A stretch of DNA of 34,262 nt from CAZJRB01 sp964547995 (GTDB lineage Bacteria > Planctomycetota > Planctomycetia > Pirellulales > Thermoguttaceae), in contig CAZJRB010000083.1 of assembly GCA_964547995.1 (NCBI GenBank), positions 1 through 34,262 of the forward strand, read 5' to 3'. Shown here one piece after another: positions 21,624 to 30,421 of the stretch (its first letter is position 1; every line of letters begins with the position of its first letter). The notes beneath the pieces are model-generated. The model was not told where the DNA came from. It was given only the letters and a program-made list of their open reading frames with translations, and did not search any database. The position numbers and the translations under genes are program-made.

Positions 21624-22253
21624 ATGGTTCGACAACGAGTACGTATTCGATTTTGTAAGCGGGGTAACCTGCGCCTGATCGGTCACCGGGACCTGATGCG
21701 GTGCCTGGAGCGGCTGTTTCGCCGCGCCCGGCTCCCACTGGGAATGAGCGAGGGATTCCATCCCAAACCGCGCATGACCTTTCCCCTGGCTTTGGCGCTC
21801 GGGATCGAGGGCATCGACGAAGTGGCGGAGTTCGAGTTGTCCGAACACTGCGTTGCCGAGGATGTCCTCTCCCGATTGCGTGCCGAGGCCTTGCCCGGCC
21901 TTGCCTTCGCCTCGGCCGAGGTCCTGCCCGACGGGAGCAAGAAGGCCGAGGTCCGCCGCGTCGCCTACGAAGCGCCGATCCCGGCGAAGTGCCGCGACGG
22001 CCTGGCGGAGCGTATCGACCGCCTGATGGCCCGTTCGTCCTACCCGGTCCGGCGCCCGAAATCGGACAGCACCGTCGATCTGCGCGATCAACTGGAAGAG
22101 TTGACGTTGCACGACGAGGCGCTGGCCATGCGGCTGCGGACCGGCCGCGGCGCCAAGGTTTCGCCGAGGGACGTGCTGACCGCCCTGGGGTTGACCGGTT
22201 TGGAGCAACAGGGGGTCTGTCTGACTCGCACGGCCGTGGAGATCCAATCATGA
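21624..22253 (+). CDS. DUF2344 protein (TIGR03936 family)
   Basis: 209 residues. It opens VRQRVRIRFCKRGNLRLIGHRDLMRCLERLFRRARLPLGMSEGFHPKPRMTF, the signature of the DUF2344/TIGR03936 family. In many bacteria this domain is fused to a radical-SAM domain; here it is free-standing. The family commonly lies beside RNase E/G and the L21 gene, as here, which hints at RNA or ribosome processing, but the function is not established. ATG 21624 is chosen because the family similarity begins immediately; the earlier in-frame start at 21570 lies within palindromic repeats. Confidence 0.88.
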   Translation: MVRQRVRIRFCKRGNLRLIGHRDLMRCLERLFRRARLPLGMSEGFHPKPRMTFPLALALGIEGIDEVAEFELSEHCVAEDVLSRLRAEALPGLAFASAEVLPDGSKKAEVRRVAYEAPIPAKCRDGLAERIDRLMARSSYPVRRPKSDSTVDLRDQLEELTLHDEALAMRLRTGRGAKVSPRDVLTALGLTGLEQQGVCLTRTAVEIQS

Positions 22254-22340
22254 GGTCTTTCGGATTCCAATCCGGTTGCCCGTGGCGAGCCACCGCACGA
22301 ATACGTGCTTTCCGATCTTGCCGAACGAGAAAGCAGCAAC

Positions 22341-23978
22341 ATGAAACAAGAAATGCTAATCAACGTTTCGCAGCCGGAGGAGTGCCGGATTGCGATCGTC
22401 GAGGATGGTGTCCTCGAGGAACTCTATGTTGAACGGGCCGACCAGGACAGCTATGTAGGAAACATCTACAAGGGAGTCGTTGTCAACCTGGAACCGAGCA
22501 TCCAGGCGGCGTTCCTCGATTTCGGCGTCGGGCGGAACGGCTTCCTGCACATCAGCGACATCGAGCCGCAATACTTCCGCCAGGGCGGCTTCGACCCGGC
22601 GAAATCGTCGGGCGAGGAAAGCAGCCGCCGCGGCCGGCGGAATGACGACCCGGTCGATGCCGACGAAGTGGAGGAAGGTCCGGGCGACGCGCCGCCGCGT
22701 CAGCGTTCCTACCGTCCCGGCGCCCGCCCCCGCTTCAAGCCGCCCATCCAGGACATCCTCTCCCGCGGCGACGAAGTGCTCGTCCAGGTCATCAAGGAGG
22801 GGATCGGCACCAAAGGCCCAACCCTTTCGACCTACATCAGCATTCCGGGGCGATACCTCGTATTGATGCCGGCGCTGGGGCGAATCGGGGTGTCGCGAAA
22901 GATCGAAGACGAAGACGTTCGGCGCCGGCTGCGCGACATCATGCTGGAACTGAACCCGCCGAAAGGCGTCGGCTTCATCGTCCGCACGGCCGGCTCCGAT
23001 CGAACCAAGCGGGAACTGTCCCGCGACCTGGCCTACCTGCTGAGGCTCTGGAAAGTCATCGTCCGGCGGATCAAGAAGCTACCCGGCCCCGTCGACATCT
23101 ACGAGGAAAGCGACATGATCATTCGGACCATCCGCGACATTTTCACCGGGGACGTCGATACGATCTACATCGACGAGCCCTCGGCCCACCATCGCGCCAA
23201 GGAATTCCTGCAACTGGTCATGCCCCGCTACGTCCACCGGCTAAAGCTCTACGAGGGCAAGGGCCCGCTGTTCCACAAGTACAAGCTCGACGACGAGATC
23301 GCCAGGATGCACCAACGCGAAGTGCCGCTTCGAAGCGGCGGCTCCATCGTCATCGACCAGACCGAAGCCCTCGTTGCCGTCGACGTCAACAGCGGCAGCT
23401 TCCGGGTCGACGGGACGGCCGAGGAATCCGCCTACCAACTGAACGTGCTCGCCGCCAGAGAGATCGCCCGGCAGATTCGGCTCCGCGACCTCGGCGGCGT
23501 GATCGTCAACGACTTCATCGACATGCGCAAGGAGAAACACCGCCGTGGGGTGGAACGGGCGCTGCGGGACGCGGTCAAGCGGGATCGGGCGCGCACCAAG
23601 ATCCTCCGCACCAGCCCCTTCGGCCTTGTCGAAATGACCCGCCAGCGGATCCGCCCCAGCCTGCGGCGGAGCGTCGCCACCGATTGCCCCTACTGCGGAG
23701 GGACCGGGTTGGTCAAAAAACCCGAGAGCATGGCCATCGAGGTCGTTCGGGTGTTGATCCTCGCCGGACAGAATCCGGAGATCAAGCGGGTGAGGGTATC
23801 GGTGGCCCCCGAAGTGGCGGATCACCTGAACAACAAGAAACGCCACGAATTGGCCGATATCGAGGACCGCAGCAGAATGATCGTCCAAATACTGGATGCC
23901 AAAGGTGTCCCGCCGGAACATCTCGTCATCGAATGCTACGACACCAACGAGCGGGAAGTCAGATTCCCCAAAACGTAG
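22341..23978 (+). CDS. rng: Ribonuclease E/G family endoribonuclease
   Basis: 545 residues, close to RNase G length. The N-terminal S1-like part (YVGNIYKGVVVNLEPSIQAAFLDFGVGRNGFLHISDI) is split by a charged, Arg/Asp-rich insert at residues about 85-135. The catalytic aspartates are D348 (ALVAVDVNSGSF) and D391 (GGVIVNDFIDM). The Zn-link CPYCGGTG begins at C449. The enzyme cleaves single-stranded RNA in mRNA decay and rRNA maturation. No long C-terminal degradosome scaffold is present. ATG 22341 fits the family start. It lies between the DUF2344 and L21 genes, a familiar order. Confidence 0.95.
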   Translation: MKQEMLINVSQPEECRIAIVEDGVLEELYVERADQDSYVGNIYKGVVVNLEPSIQAAFLDFGVGRNGFLHISDIEPQYFRQGGFDPAKSSGEESSRRGRRNDDPVDADEVEEGPGDAPPRQRSYRPGARPRFKPPIQDILSRGDEVLVQVIKEGIGTKGPTLSTYISIPGRYLVLMPALGRIGVSRKIEDEDVRRRLRDIMLELNPPKGVGFIVRTAGSDRTKRELSRDLAYLLRLWKVIVRRIKKLPGPVDIYEESDMIIRTIRDIFTGDVDTIYIDEPSAHHRAKEFLQLVMPRYVHRLKLYEGKGPLFHKYKLDDEIARMHQREVPLRSGGSIVIDQTEALVAVDVNSGSFRVDGTAEESAYQLNVLAAREIARQIRLRDLGGVIVNDFIDMRKEKHRRGVERALRDAVKRDRARTKILRTSPFGLVEMTRQRIRPSLRRSVATDCPYCGGTGLVKKPESMAIEVVRVLILAGQNPEIKRVRVSVAPEVADHLNNKKRHELADIEDRSRMIVQILDAKGVPPEHLVIECYDTNEREVRFPKT

Positions 23979-24047
23979 GGGTTGAAGCCCGCAACGCCTA
24001 TCTGGTAAATTATAGGATTACCGAGTAAATTCCTCCCAAGGCTGAAC

Positions 24048-24371
24048 ATGTACGCAATCATCTCCGACGGCGGACGCCAGTTCAAAGTGGAAGAAGGCCA
24101 AGAACTGGACGTCGACTACCGCGAAGTATCGACCGGCGACGAAGTGATCTTCGAACGGGTGCTGGCCTATCGCGACGACGACGGCCTGAAGATCGGCCAG
24201 CCTGCGCTCGAGTCGGCCAAGGTCGTTGCCGAGGTGCTTTCGGTGGCCCAAGGCCCGAAGCTCGTCGTGCAGAAGATTCGCCGGCGGAAAAACTCCCGCC
24301 GCAAGACGGGCCACCGCCAGCTCTACACCCGTGTGAAAATCAACAAGATCTTGTTCGATCAGGGCGGTTGA
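24048..24371 (+). CDS. rplU: 50S ribosomal protein L21
   Basis: 107 residues, full length: MYAIISDGGRQFKVEEGQELDVDY at the start and KIRRRKNSRRKTGHRQLYTRVKINKI at the end, the RNA-binding basic tail of L21. An AAGG ribosome site lies 6 bases before the ATG. A short inverted repeat (GGTAA, TTACC) at 24004-24022 precedes it and may be a regulatory hairpin. The L27 gene (rpmA), usually next, is absent; repeats and an AroE-like gene follow. Confidence 0.97.
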   Translation: MYAIISDGGRQFKVEEGQELDVDYREVSTGDEVIFERVLAYRDDDGLKIGQPALESAKVVAEVLSVAQGPKLVVQKIRRRKNSRRKTGHRQLYTRVKINKILFDQGG

Positions 24372-24489
24372 CACGCATCCCCCTATTCTCGCCCAATTTA
24401 CCCTCCCTTCCAAGTGCCCGACCGTCCTTGCTGGGGGGAATCTTGCAATCCGGCGGCCGTTGCGGCACAATGACAATGGAGCAAATAAG

Positions 24490-24556
24490 GCAGGATGGGT
24501 TTGTAACCCGTCCCGGACAGGTTATCTTGTCCGGACGGGTTGCAAATCTGTCCTGC
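24490..24556. repeat. Palindromic triplet, family B
   Basis: The arms at 24490-24513 and 24533-24556 are inverted copies with four mismatches in 24 bases; the left begins GCAGGATGGGTTTGTAACCC. Between and overlapping them, CCGGACA and TGTCCGG form a third hairpin. It occupies the leader of the AroE-like gene. Confidence 0.85.
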
Positions 24557-24585
24557 ATCCCCGAAACCCCGAACCCTCCGTTGCC

Positions 24586-25434
24586 ATGTCTTCCTCCGCC
24601 GTTCAACCGATTCTCGCGTTGTTGAGCAGTCTGCCGGGCGGCAACCCGATGCAGTACATGATCGAGAAGGCGTTTACCCACCACGGCCTCGATTGGCGGT
24701 ACCTCACCGTCGAGGTCCAGCCGGAAACGCTCGGCGACGCCGTCCGCGGGATGAAAGCAATGGGGTTCGCCGGCGGCCATTGCGGAGACCGGCACAAAAG
24801 AGAGATCGTCCCCCTGTTGGATCGAACCAGCGAGACGGCCGACCTGGTCGGGGCCGTCAACGTGATCTCCCGCGAAGAAGGCGAGCTGGTCGGTGACAGT
24901 TGCGAAGGCAAAGGGTTGTCGACCGCGCTGGGCCGGCTGACCGACGTGAAAGGAAAGCGCGTGGTCCTGCTCGGCGCCGGCAAGGCGGGCCGGGCCGCCG
25001 CCGTCGAGCTGACCACCATCGGCGTCGAACACGTCACGATCGTCAATCGGACCGAACAGCACGCCAACGACCTGGCCAGGTTGCTCGACGAACGATTCCG
25101 GATGCCGGTGACGACCGTCGTCTGGGAGGGCGACTATGAAGTCCCCCCCGAGACCGAGCTGCTCATCAACGCCACGTCGATCGGCCATAAGGACGCCGAC
25201 GCCCGGGTGCCGGTTGATCTCGACACGCTCCGGCCCGAGATGATCGTCGCCGACATGACGACCGACCCGCCGCAGACAAGGCTGCTGCGCGAGGCGAAAG
25301 AGCGGGGCTGTCAAACGGTCGACGGGTTGACCATGTACATCGATCAGGTTGCGCTGGCCTTCAACAGATGGACCGGCGTCGCCCCGGACCTCGACGTGAT
25401 GCGCGAGGCGATCGAGGAATTTCTGGAAGTATGA
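24586..25434 (+). CDS. aroE: Shikimate dehydrogenase-like protein, divergent
   Basis: 282 residues, normal length. Family features kept: the catalytic-lysine region (HKREIVPLLD, K71), GAVNVI (N92), the NADP loop GAGKAG (131-135, after LLG) and NRT (154-156), and a C-terminal DGLTMYIDQVALAFNRWTG. Family features changed: the shikimate-binding Ser-x-Ser near the start is replaced by GGNP, and the GDNTDG segment reads GDSCEG, so catalytic Asp102 becomes E107. It may be a shikimate dehydrogenase with altered active site or a related oxidoreductase. ATG 24586 starts just after a repeat; an earlier in-frame ATG at 24460 would translate that repeat. Confidence 0.75.
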   Translation: MSSSAVQPILALLSSLPGGNPMQYMIEKAFTHHGLDWRYLTVEVQPETLGDAVRGMKAMGFAGGHCGDRHKREIVPLLDRTSETADLVGAVNVISREEGELVGDSCEGKGLSTALGRLTDVKGKRVVLLGAGKAGRAAAVELTTIGVEHVTIVNRTEQHANDLARLLDERFRMPVTTVVWEGDYEVPPETELLINATSIGHKDADARVPVDLDTLRPEMIVADMTTDPPQTRLLREAKERGCQTVDGLTMYIDQVALAFNRWTGVAPDLDVMREAIEEFLEV

Positions 25435-25509
25435 CGGACTGCTTGACAAAACGGCCGGTCCTGCCGAGAATCGAGGGTGTTCTTGCCCACCTGTTTTGGG
25501 GAAATCATC

Positions 25510-26121
25510 GTGGACCCCTCGCTCACCGACAACCGGGCCGATCCGGAACCCAGCTCCATCTCCTCGACGCTGCTTCAGCGCGTGAAGGACTCTGAGCCGG
25601 AGGCCTGGGACCGGCTGGCCCGGCTCTACGGGCCGTTGGTCTATCGGTGGTGTCGCCGGCGGGGGTTGCAGTCGGCCGACGCAGCCGACATTGTCCAAGA
25701 GACCTTTCGTGCCGTGGCCGGCGGTGTGGCCGGCTTCCACCGTGAGCAACCGGGCGACAGCTTCCGCAGTTGGCTGTTGACCATCACGCTGAACAAGATT
25801 CGCGACCACTTCCGTGCCCGGCAACGCCGCCCCGGCGCAGTCGGGGGCACCGACGCCCAGCAGCAGCTCGCCCAGGTGCCCGACGACGCACCTTCCACGG
25901 TCGATTCTTCCCCGGATGACCACGCCGAGGCGGGATTGACCCATCGGGCGATGGAAGCCGTCCGCAACGAGTTCGAGGAATCAACCTGGCAGTGCTTCTG
26001 GCGAATGACGGTGCTGGGGCAGACATCGACGGAGATCGCCGAGGATCTCGACATGAGCAAAGCGGCCGTCCGTCAAGCCAAGTGCCGCGTGCTGTCGCGC
26101 CTGCGGCAAGAGCTCCAGTAG
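25510..26121 (+). CDS. ECF-type RNA polymerase sigma factor
   Basis: 203 residues. Region 2 is clear: WDRLARLYGPLVYRWCRRRGLQSADAADIVQETFRAVAGG, then SFRSWLLTITLNKIRDHFRARQR. Region 4 follows (FWRMTVLGQTSTEIAEDLDMSKAAVRQAKCRVLSRLRQEL). The linker is long and acidic. GTG at 25510 was preferred to a GTG at 25477 because GGGGA lies 8 bases before it. The gene is 127 bases before a membrane kinase that begins with an anti-sigma-like zinc finger, a known planctomycete pairing, so the kinase probably controls this factor. Confidence 0.93.
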   Translation: MDPSLTDNRADPEPSSISSTLLQRVKDSEPEAWDRLARLYGPLVYRWCRRRGLQSADAADIVQETFRAVAGGVAGFHREQPGDSFRSWLLTITLNKIRDHFRARQRRPGAVGGTDAQQQLAQVPDDAPSTVDSSPDDHAEAGLTHRAMEAVRNEFEESTWQCFWRMTVLGQTSTEIAEDLDMSKAAVRQAKCRVLSRLRQELQ

Positions 26122-26248
26122 CTCGCTGGAAACCGCGATTCCCCGCGTCTCTTGAAAGTCGTGTTGCGCGCCGTCGTTCTTATAGTAGAGGAAGAACACT
26201 GCTCCCCCGCATGGGGGAACCGACACGCCCGCCACAAGGACCCGAGCC

Positions 26249-29200
26249 ATGAACGCCGCCGCCCATCCCCGTCGCGAACAACTCTCTGCTTTGGTGTTTG
26301 GCGGGTTGCCCGACGAGGAAATCGAGCCGCTGGCCGAACACGTCGAGACCTGCCCGGAGTGCGAGGCCACGGTCCAGGAATTGGAGACGATGGCCGACAG
26401 CCTCATCGACCGGATCCGCCAACCGCCCCCGGTCGACGAGTACGCCGGCGAGCCCGAGTTCCATGCGGCGCTGGCCAACGTGGTGGAACTCAAGAACCGG
26501 TTGCGCCCGGATGGCGAGACCGATGCGAGCGTGCCGGACTTGGGCACGCTCGGCGAGTACCGGCTATTGGAAAAGCTCGGCGAGGGCGGCATGGGCGCGG
26601 TCTACAAGGCCCTGCACACCAAGCTCGACCGCGTCGTCGCACTAAAAGTCCTTCCGAAAGGACGCATCGACAGCGAGCACGCCGTCGCACGTTTCGAGCG
26701 CGAGATGAAGGCCGTCGGCCGCCTCTCCCATCCCAACATCGTCCAGGCCCACGACGCCCGGGAAATCGACGGCCAGCACTTCCTGGTGATGGAATACGTC
26801 GACGGGCAGGACCTCAACGAGTTGGTTCGGTGTATCGGCCCGATGCCGGTGGCCGACGCCTGCGAAATGACCCGGCAAGCGGCACTCGCACTCCAGTGTG
26901 CCCACGAGCACGGGCTGGTCCATCGCGACGTCAAGCCGTCGAACCTGATGATCACCAGCGGGGGGCAAATCAAGCTGCTGGACCTCGGCCTTGCCCGGTT
27001 CCAGGCGGAAGACGCACCGGCCGGCCGCGAGGTCACCGCCGCCGGTCAAACAATGGGCACGCCCGACTACATGGCCCCGGAGCAGATCGCCGACACGCAC
27101 ACGGTCGACATCCGAGCCGACATCTACGCGCTGGGCTGCACGTTCTACAAACTTCTGGCCGGCCGCCCACCCTTCAGCGGCCCTGACTACAAGACGGCTT
27201 TCGACAAGCAAACCGGTCACGTCAAGGATCAGCCGCCGCCGATTGGTCGCATCCGAATGGACCTGCCGGACGAGCTGGTCGCCGTGATCGACAAGATGCT
27301 ATCCAAAGACCCCGCCGAGCGTTTCGCCACCCCGGCCGAGGTCGCCACGGTCTTGGAACCCTTCGCCGCCGGTTGCGACCTTCCCGGAATGTTGAAGCAG
27401 GCCGCAAGGATCATATCGCCCGATGAGGATTCTCTGTCGGAGATCAGCACCGAGGACCGTTCGTCGGCGATTGCTGGCACGGAGCCTCACATATCGGCCC
27501 CGAAACCGGTCGGGAAGCGGGGGCGATGGAAGTGGGTTGCTGTTGGTGCTGTGTTGGCAGGCGTTGTGGCGCTGGGGGTGATCCTTACGCTGACAAACCG
27601 GTACGGGACGTTGGTCGTCGAGTGCGATGATCCGAACGTCCAGGTCGCTGTTCTGCAAAACGGGGAAGAGGTTGAGGTCGTCAACGCGGAGTCCGGCTGG
27701 AAGATCGCCCTGAAATCCGGCACATACGATGTTGAGATGAAGGGAGGCGACGAACGATTTCAGATCGATCAGGACTCCGTCATCGTCAAACGTGGCGGCA
27801 AGGAAACAGTCCGCGTAACGCTCAAGCGGCCTGGCGGGCCGAAGCAGCCGGAGCCAGGCAAGACGCTGCTAACAGGGGAACCGATAAGCCGATTCGCTCT
27901 GGTGGCGCGACCCGCCAAGCTCAAGGGCGTCCAATCCTGGACGATCGAGACCCGCGGATCCCGTGCAATGATTCGTGCTCTGAAGTTCAGCCCCGACGAC
28001 AAACTTCTGGCGGCTGCTGGCGACGACGGGATACTACGTATCTGGGATCCTAAATCAGGGAGATTGGTTCGCATCATGCTTGGTCATCAGGGGATAATTC
28101 AGACAGTTTCATGGTCGCCTGACGGCAAAACCCTGGCCACCGGCAGTGATGATGCGACAGCTCGACTTTGGGACGTAGCATCTGGCAGATGTTTCCACGT
28201 ACTGAGAGATCACGAAGACGCTGTGGCCGAAGTGATGTGGTCGCCTGCCGGAAAGACTCTGGCAACCCGAACTGACAAGATCATACGACTTTGGAACACC
28301 GAATCGGGCAGACTGGAAGCCTCGCTCGAACGGGATCAAGATACCGTCCTTACAATGGCATGGTCACCCGACAGCAAACAGTTGGTGACTGGAAGCAAGG
28401 ACAAGGCGGTCCAAGTCTGGGATGCATCAACGGGAAAGCAGATCCATGCTCTGGAGGGACACGAGAAACCGGTAACCCAAGTCTCTTGGTCCCCCGCCGC
28501 GAATCTAGTAGCGTCCGGCAGCAGCGACGGCACCGTGAGATTATGGAAGAGCGATTCTGGTGAGTTGATAAGCATCATCGAGAATGCGTCGAAAGGTGCC
28601 ATTGTCGATATGGCTTGGTCGTCTGAGGGAAACATGATAGCAGTAGCAGCAAGTCCATCGGGACTTCTTCTATGGGACGTGGGCAAGAACAAGCAAGAAG
28701 GAACTTGGGAGTTCCCCTGGCACCTTTGCAGCGTCAAAGGTGTTCACTGGCTACCCGACAATCGAGGATTGGCGTGTTGGGTTGAGTCTTACGGATGGAA
28801 TTTGGTGCTCGTTGATCTTGCGACGCGCGACATCAAGAAAGCACATAAGATCCCAGGGCCGGTCATCTTGGACCTGTCTCATGATCGCACGGCCGCCTCA
28901 TGCAGTCTTCAGGACAATTCCATCCAGATTTGGCGAATCTCGTCCGGAACGCTCGGGCAGACACTACACGGGCACGAGCCTCTTGCCAACCCAACTTGGC
29001 TACCCAACTGTCAACTCGGAACTCAATGGCGTGGTGGGGCCGGGATTTGGAGAGGCACGGATGGTCGCAGTGAATGGTATCGCACGCTCCCAGAACCTCC
29101 CAGACGGGAGCAATATCTAGCGTGGTCGCCTGACGGTGGGAGAGTCATCAGCGGCGTGTCGGAGAAGAACCTCAGCGGCAGTTCAACTGTGTGGAACATC

Positions 29201-30088
29201 AGACCGCAGACGATGGGAGTCGCTCTGAAAGAACAACGTCCTTCCGGCAGAAGCTCAGTTGCGTGGTCTCCACAAGGTGAGAAACTGGCGTTCATTGCCG
29301 TCCGAGACAATCTGCATGTCTGGGATTCTCACTCGTGGCAGTTGCTACATTCTATTGAGAACTCTGGTTACTATTACCTCTATGCGTGGTCACCAGATGG
29401 CAAGAAGCTCTTGCTTGGAAAGAATTATGGCACTGGAACGATCTGGGATGTCGAATCTGGCAAAGAGGTGCAAGTCCTCGAGGATCTGAGAGGCTTCAAA
29501 CTGACTGCTGGTGCGTGGAGCCCCGATGGGGAAGCATTTGCTTTGCTATTTGCCCATTCGCTTTCGGCTTTTGCGAAGGATGACCAGCGTCGTTACGAAG
29601 GCGTTATTCAAGTTTTTCGTGGTGAATCAAACCATAGGTCTTACAAAGTGAAGACGAAGCCCGGAGACGCGCAGTTTCTAAGGTGGTCGCAGGATGGCCA
29701 AGAAGTCATATTCCTGGATTCTCACGGGAAAATGACCTTCCTCGATCCTGTAAGCGGACCCAAGAGGCATGGGGCTGTGGTGCCTACCGCAGATTGCTCC
29801 CTTACTCCCGACAGGAAGCTTGTTGCTTTTCCAGTGGCCAACGCCATTCAACTCCTGCAAGTTGAAGATGGAAAACCACACGGGACTCTAGTAGCCCTCC
29901 GTGAGAACCAAGCCCTAATGCTCACACCGGACGGCCACTACAAAGCCACCCCCATGGCCGAACCAATGCTCGTCTACATCGTCCAAACCGACCAAGGCCA
30001 GGAAACCCTCATCCCCGAGGAATTCGCCAAGCGTTACGGCTGGAAGAACGACCCAAGCCGGGTGGGGTTGTTGGGCGGGGGGGAGTGA
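26249..30088 (+). CDS. Zinc finger-Ser/Thr kinase-WD40 membrane protein
   Basis: 1279 residues. Residues 6-45 hold an anti-sigma-type zinc motif, HVETCPEC (H31, C35, C38). The kinase domain covers about 103-375: GEGGMGAVYK, K133, HRDVKPSN (HRD 225-227), DLG at 245-247 instead of DFG, and MAPEQ. One membrane segment lies at about 428-448. A PEGA-like beta domain follows (about 450-528), then some fourteen WD40-like blades (about 570-1230; SPDGKTLATGSDDATARLWDV) and the tail QETLIPEEFAKRYGWKNDPSRV. The kinase would be cytosolic and the propeller outside. It likely senses an external signal and controls the adjacent sigma factor. AAGGA lies 8 bases before ATG. From about 27,900 the base use becomes less GC-rich than in the kinase half, so the WD40 part may be of different origin. 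Confidence 0.94.
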   Translation: MNAAAHPRREQLSALVFGGLPDEEIEPLAEHVETCPECEATVQELETMADSLIDRIRQPPPVDEYAGEPEFHAALANVVELKNRLRPDGETDASVPDLGTLGEYRLLEKLGEGGMGAVYKALHTKLDRVVALKVLPKGRIDSEHAVARFEREMKAVGRLSHPNIVQAHDAREIDGQHFLVMEYVDGQDLNELVRCIGPMPVADACEMTRQAALALQCAHEHGLVHRDVKPSNLMITSGGQIKLLDLGLARFQAEDAPAGREVTAAGQTMGTPDYMAPEQIADTHTVDIRADIYALGCTFYKLLAGRPPFSGPDYKTAFDKQTGHVKDQPPPIGRIRMDLPDELVAVIDKMLSKDPAERFATPAEVATVLEPFAAGCDLPGMLKQAARIISPDEDSLSEISTEDRSSAIAGTEPHISAPKPVGKRGRWKWVAVGAVLAGVVALGVILTLTNRYGTLVVECDDPNVQVAVLQNGEEVEVVNAESGWKIALKSGTYDVEMKGGDERFQIDQDSVIVKRGGKETVRVTLKRPGGPKQPEPGKTLLTGEPISRFALVARPAKLKGVQSWTIETRGSRAMIRALKFSPDDKLLAAAGDDGILRIWDPKSGRLVRIMLGHQGIIQTVSWSPDGKTLATGSDDATARLWDVASGRCFHVLRDHEDAVAEVMWSPAGKTLATRTDKIIRLWNTESGRLEASLERDQDTVLTMAWSPDSKQLVTGSKDKAVQVWDASTGKQIHALEGHEKPVTQVSWSPAANLVASGSSDGTVRLWKSDSGELISIIENASKGAIVDMAWSSEGNMIAVAASPSGLLLWDVGKNKQEGTWEFPWHLCSVKGVHWLPDNRGLACWVESYGWNLVLVDLATRDIKKAHKIPGPVILDLSHDRTAASCSLQDNSIQIWRISSGTLGQTLHGHEPLANPTWLPNCQLGTQWRGGAGIWRGTDGRSEWYRTLPEPPRREQYLAWSPDGGRVISGVSEKNLSGSSTVWNIRPQTMGVALKEQRPSGRSSVAWSPQGEKLAFIAVRDNLHVWDSHSWQLLHSIENSGYYYLYAWSPDGKKLLLGKNYGTGTIWDVESGKEVQVLEDLRGFKLTAGAWSPDGEAFALLFAHSLSAFAKDDQRRYEGVIQVFRGESNHRSYKVKTKPGDAQFLRWSQDGQEVIFLDSHGKMTFLDPVSGPKRHGAVVPTADCSLTPDRKLVAFPVANAIQLLQVEDGKPHGTLVALRENQALMLTPDGHYKATPMAEPMLVYIVQTDQGQETLIPEEFAKRYGWKNDPSRVGLLGGGE

Positions 30089-30091
30089 GGG

Positions 30092-30270
30092 CGTAGGATG
30101 GGCTTCCAAGCCCGTCCACTCCACCGTAGGATGGGCTTCCAAGCCCGTCCACTCCGGCACAAAACGGCTTCTCGTTGTCTGTTTCTTGGTTTCACCAATG
30201 GTGAAGTTGCAGGCCGGACTTTCGGGTGCGTTCCGAACCGAACGGGACGGGCTTGGAAGCCCATCCTACG
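30092..30270. repeat. Family B palindromes: tandem pair plus inverted copy
   Basis: Two identical 31-base units at 30092-30122 and 30125-30155 (period 33) begin CGTAGGATGGGCTTCCAAGC. A perfect 26-base inverted copy lies at 30245-30270. The group lies between the WD40 gene and a duplicate of its tail. Confidence 0.92.
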
Positions 30271-30273
30271 GTC

Positions 30274-30367
30274 CCAGGAAACGCTGACGCCGGAGGAATT
30301 CTCCAAACGGTATGGCTGGAAGAACGACCCGAGCCGGGTGCGGGTGTTGGGCGGCGGGGGAAAGTAG
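30274..30367 (+). pseudogene. Orphan 3' end of a kinase/WD40-type gene
   Basis: Translation gives QETLTPEEFSKRYGWKNDPSRV, nearly the same as the last residues of the preceding WD40 protein (QETLIPEEFAKRYGWKNDPSRV), then a Gly-rich end and TAG. The DNA is about 80% identical by eye. Nothing upstream resembles the rest of such a gene: a family B palindrome abuts it. It is the leftover of a second copy, or of a local duplication, after repeat insertion or deletion. Its stop lies at the start of a GTAGCAGG repeat. Confidence 0.8.
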
Positions 30368-30421
30368 CAGGTGTGCTCCTGAGATTGTCAGTGTGGCACG
30401 GCACTCCGTGTCGTGCCACAC
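30363..30421. repeat. GTAGCAGG-led palindrome, related to family C
   Basis: GTAGCAGGTGTGCTCC begins the unit. A hairpin with perfect 10-base arms GTGTGGCACG and CGTGCCACAC lies at 30391-30400 and 30412-30421, with GGCACTCCGTG in the loop as in family C. Confidence 0.75.

Noticed and set aside
26152..27186. A second plus-strand frame over the kinase region
   Set aside because: It is an out-of-frame, Arg/Pro-rich shadow of the zinc finger-kinase gene.
30092..30155. CRISPR-like direct repeats
   Set aside because: Only two identical units separated by two bases, no spacers and no cas genes; they belong to a dispersed palindrome family.
30098..30367. An 89-residue protein downstream of the WD40 gene
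   Set aside because: It is repeat DNA (MGFQARPLHRR repeated) joined to a duplicated gene tail, not a coherent protein.
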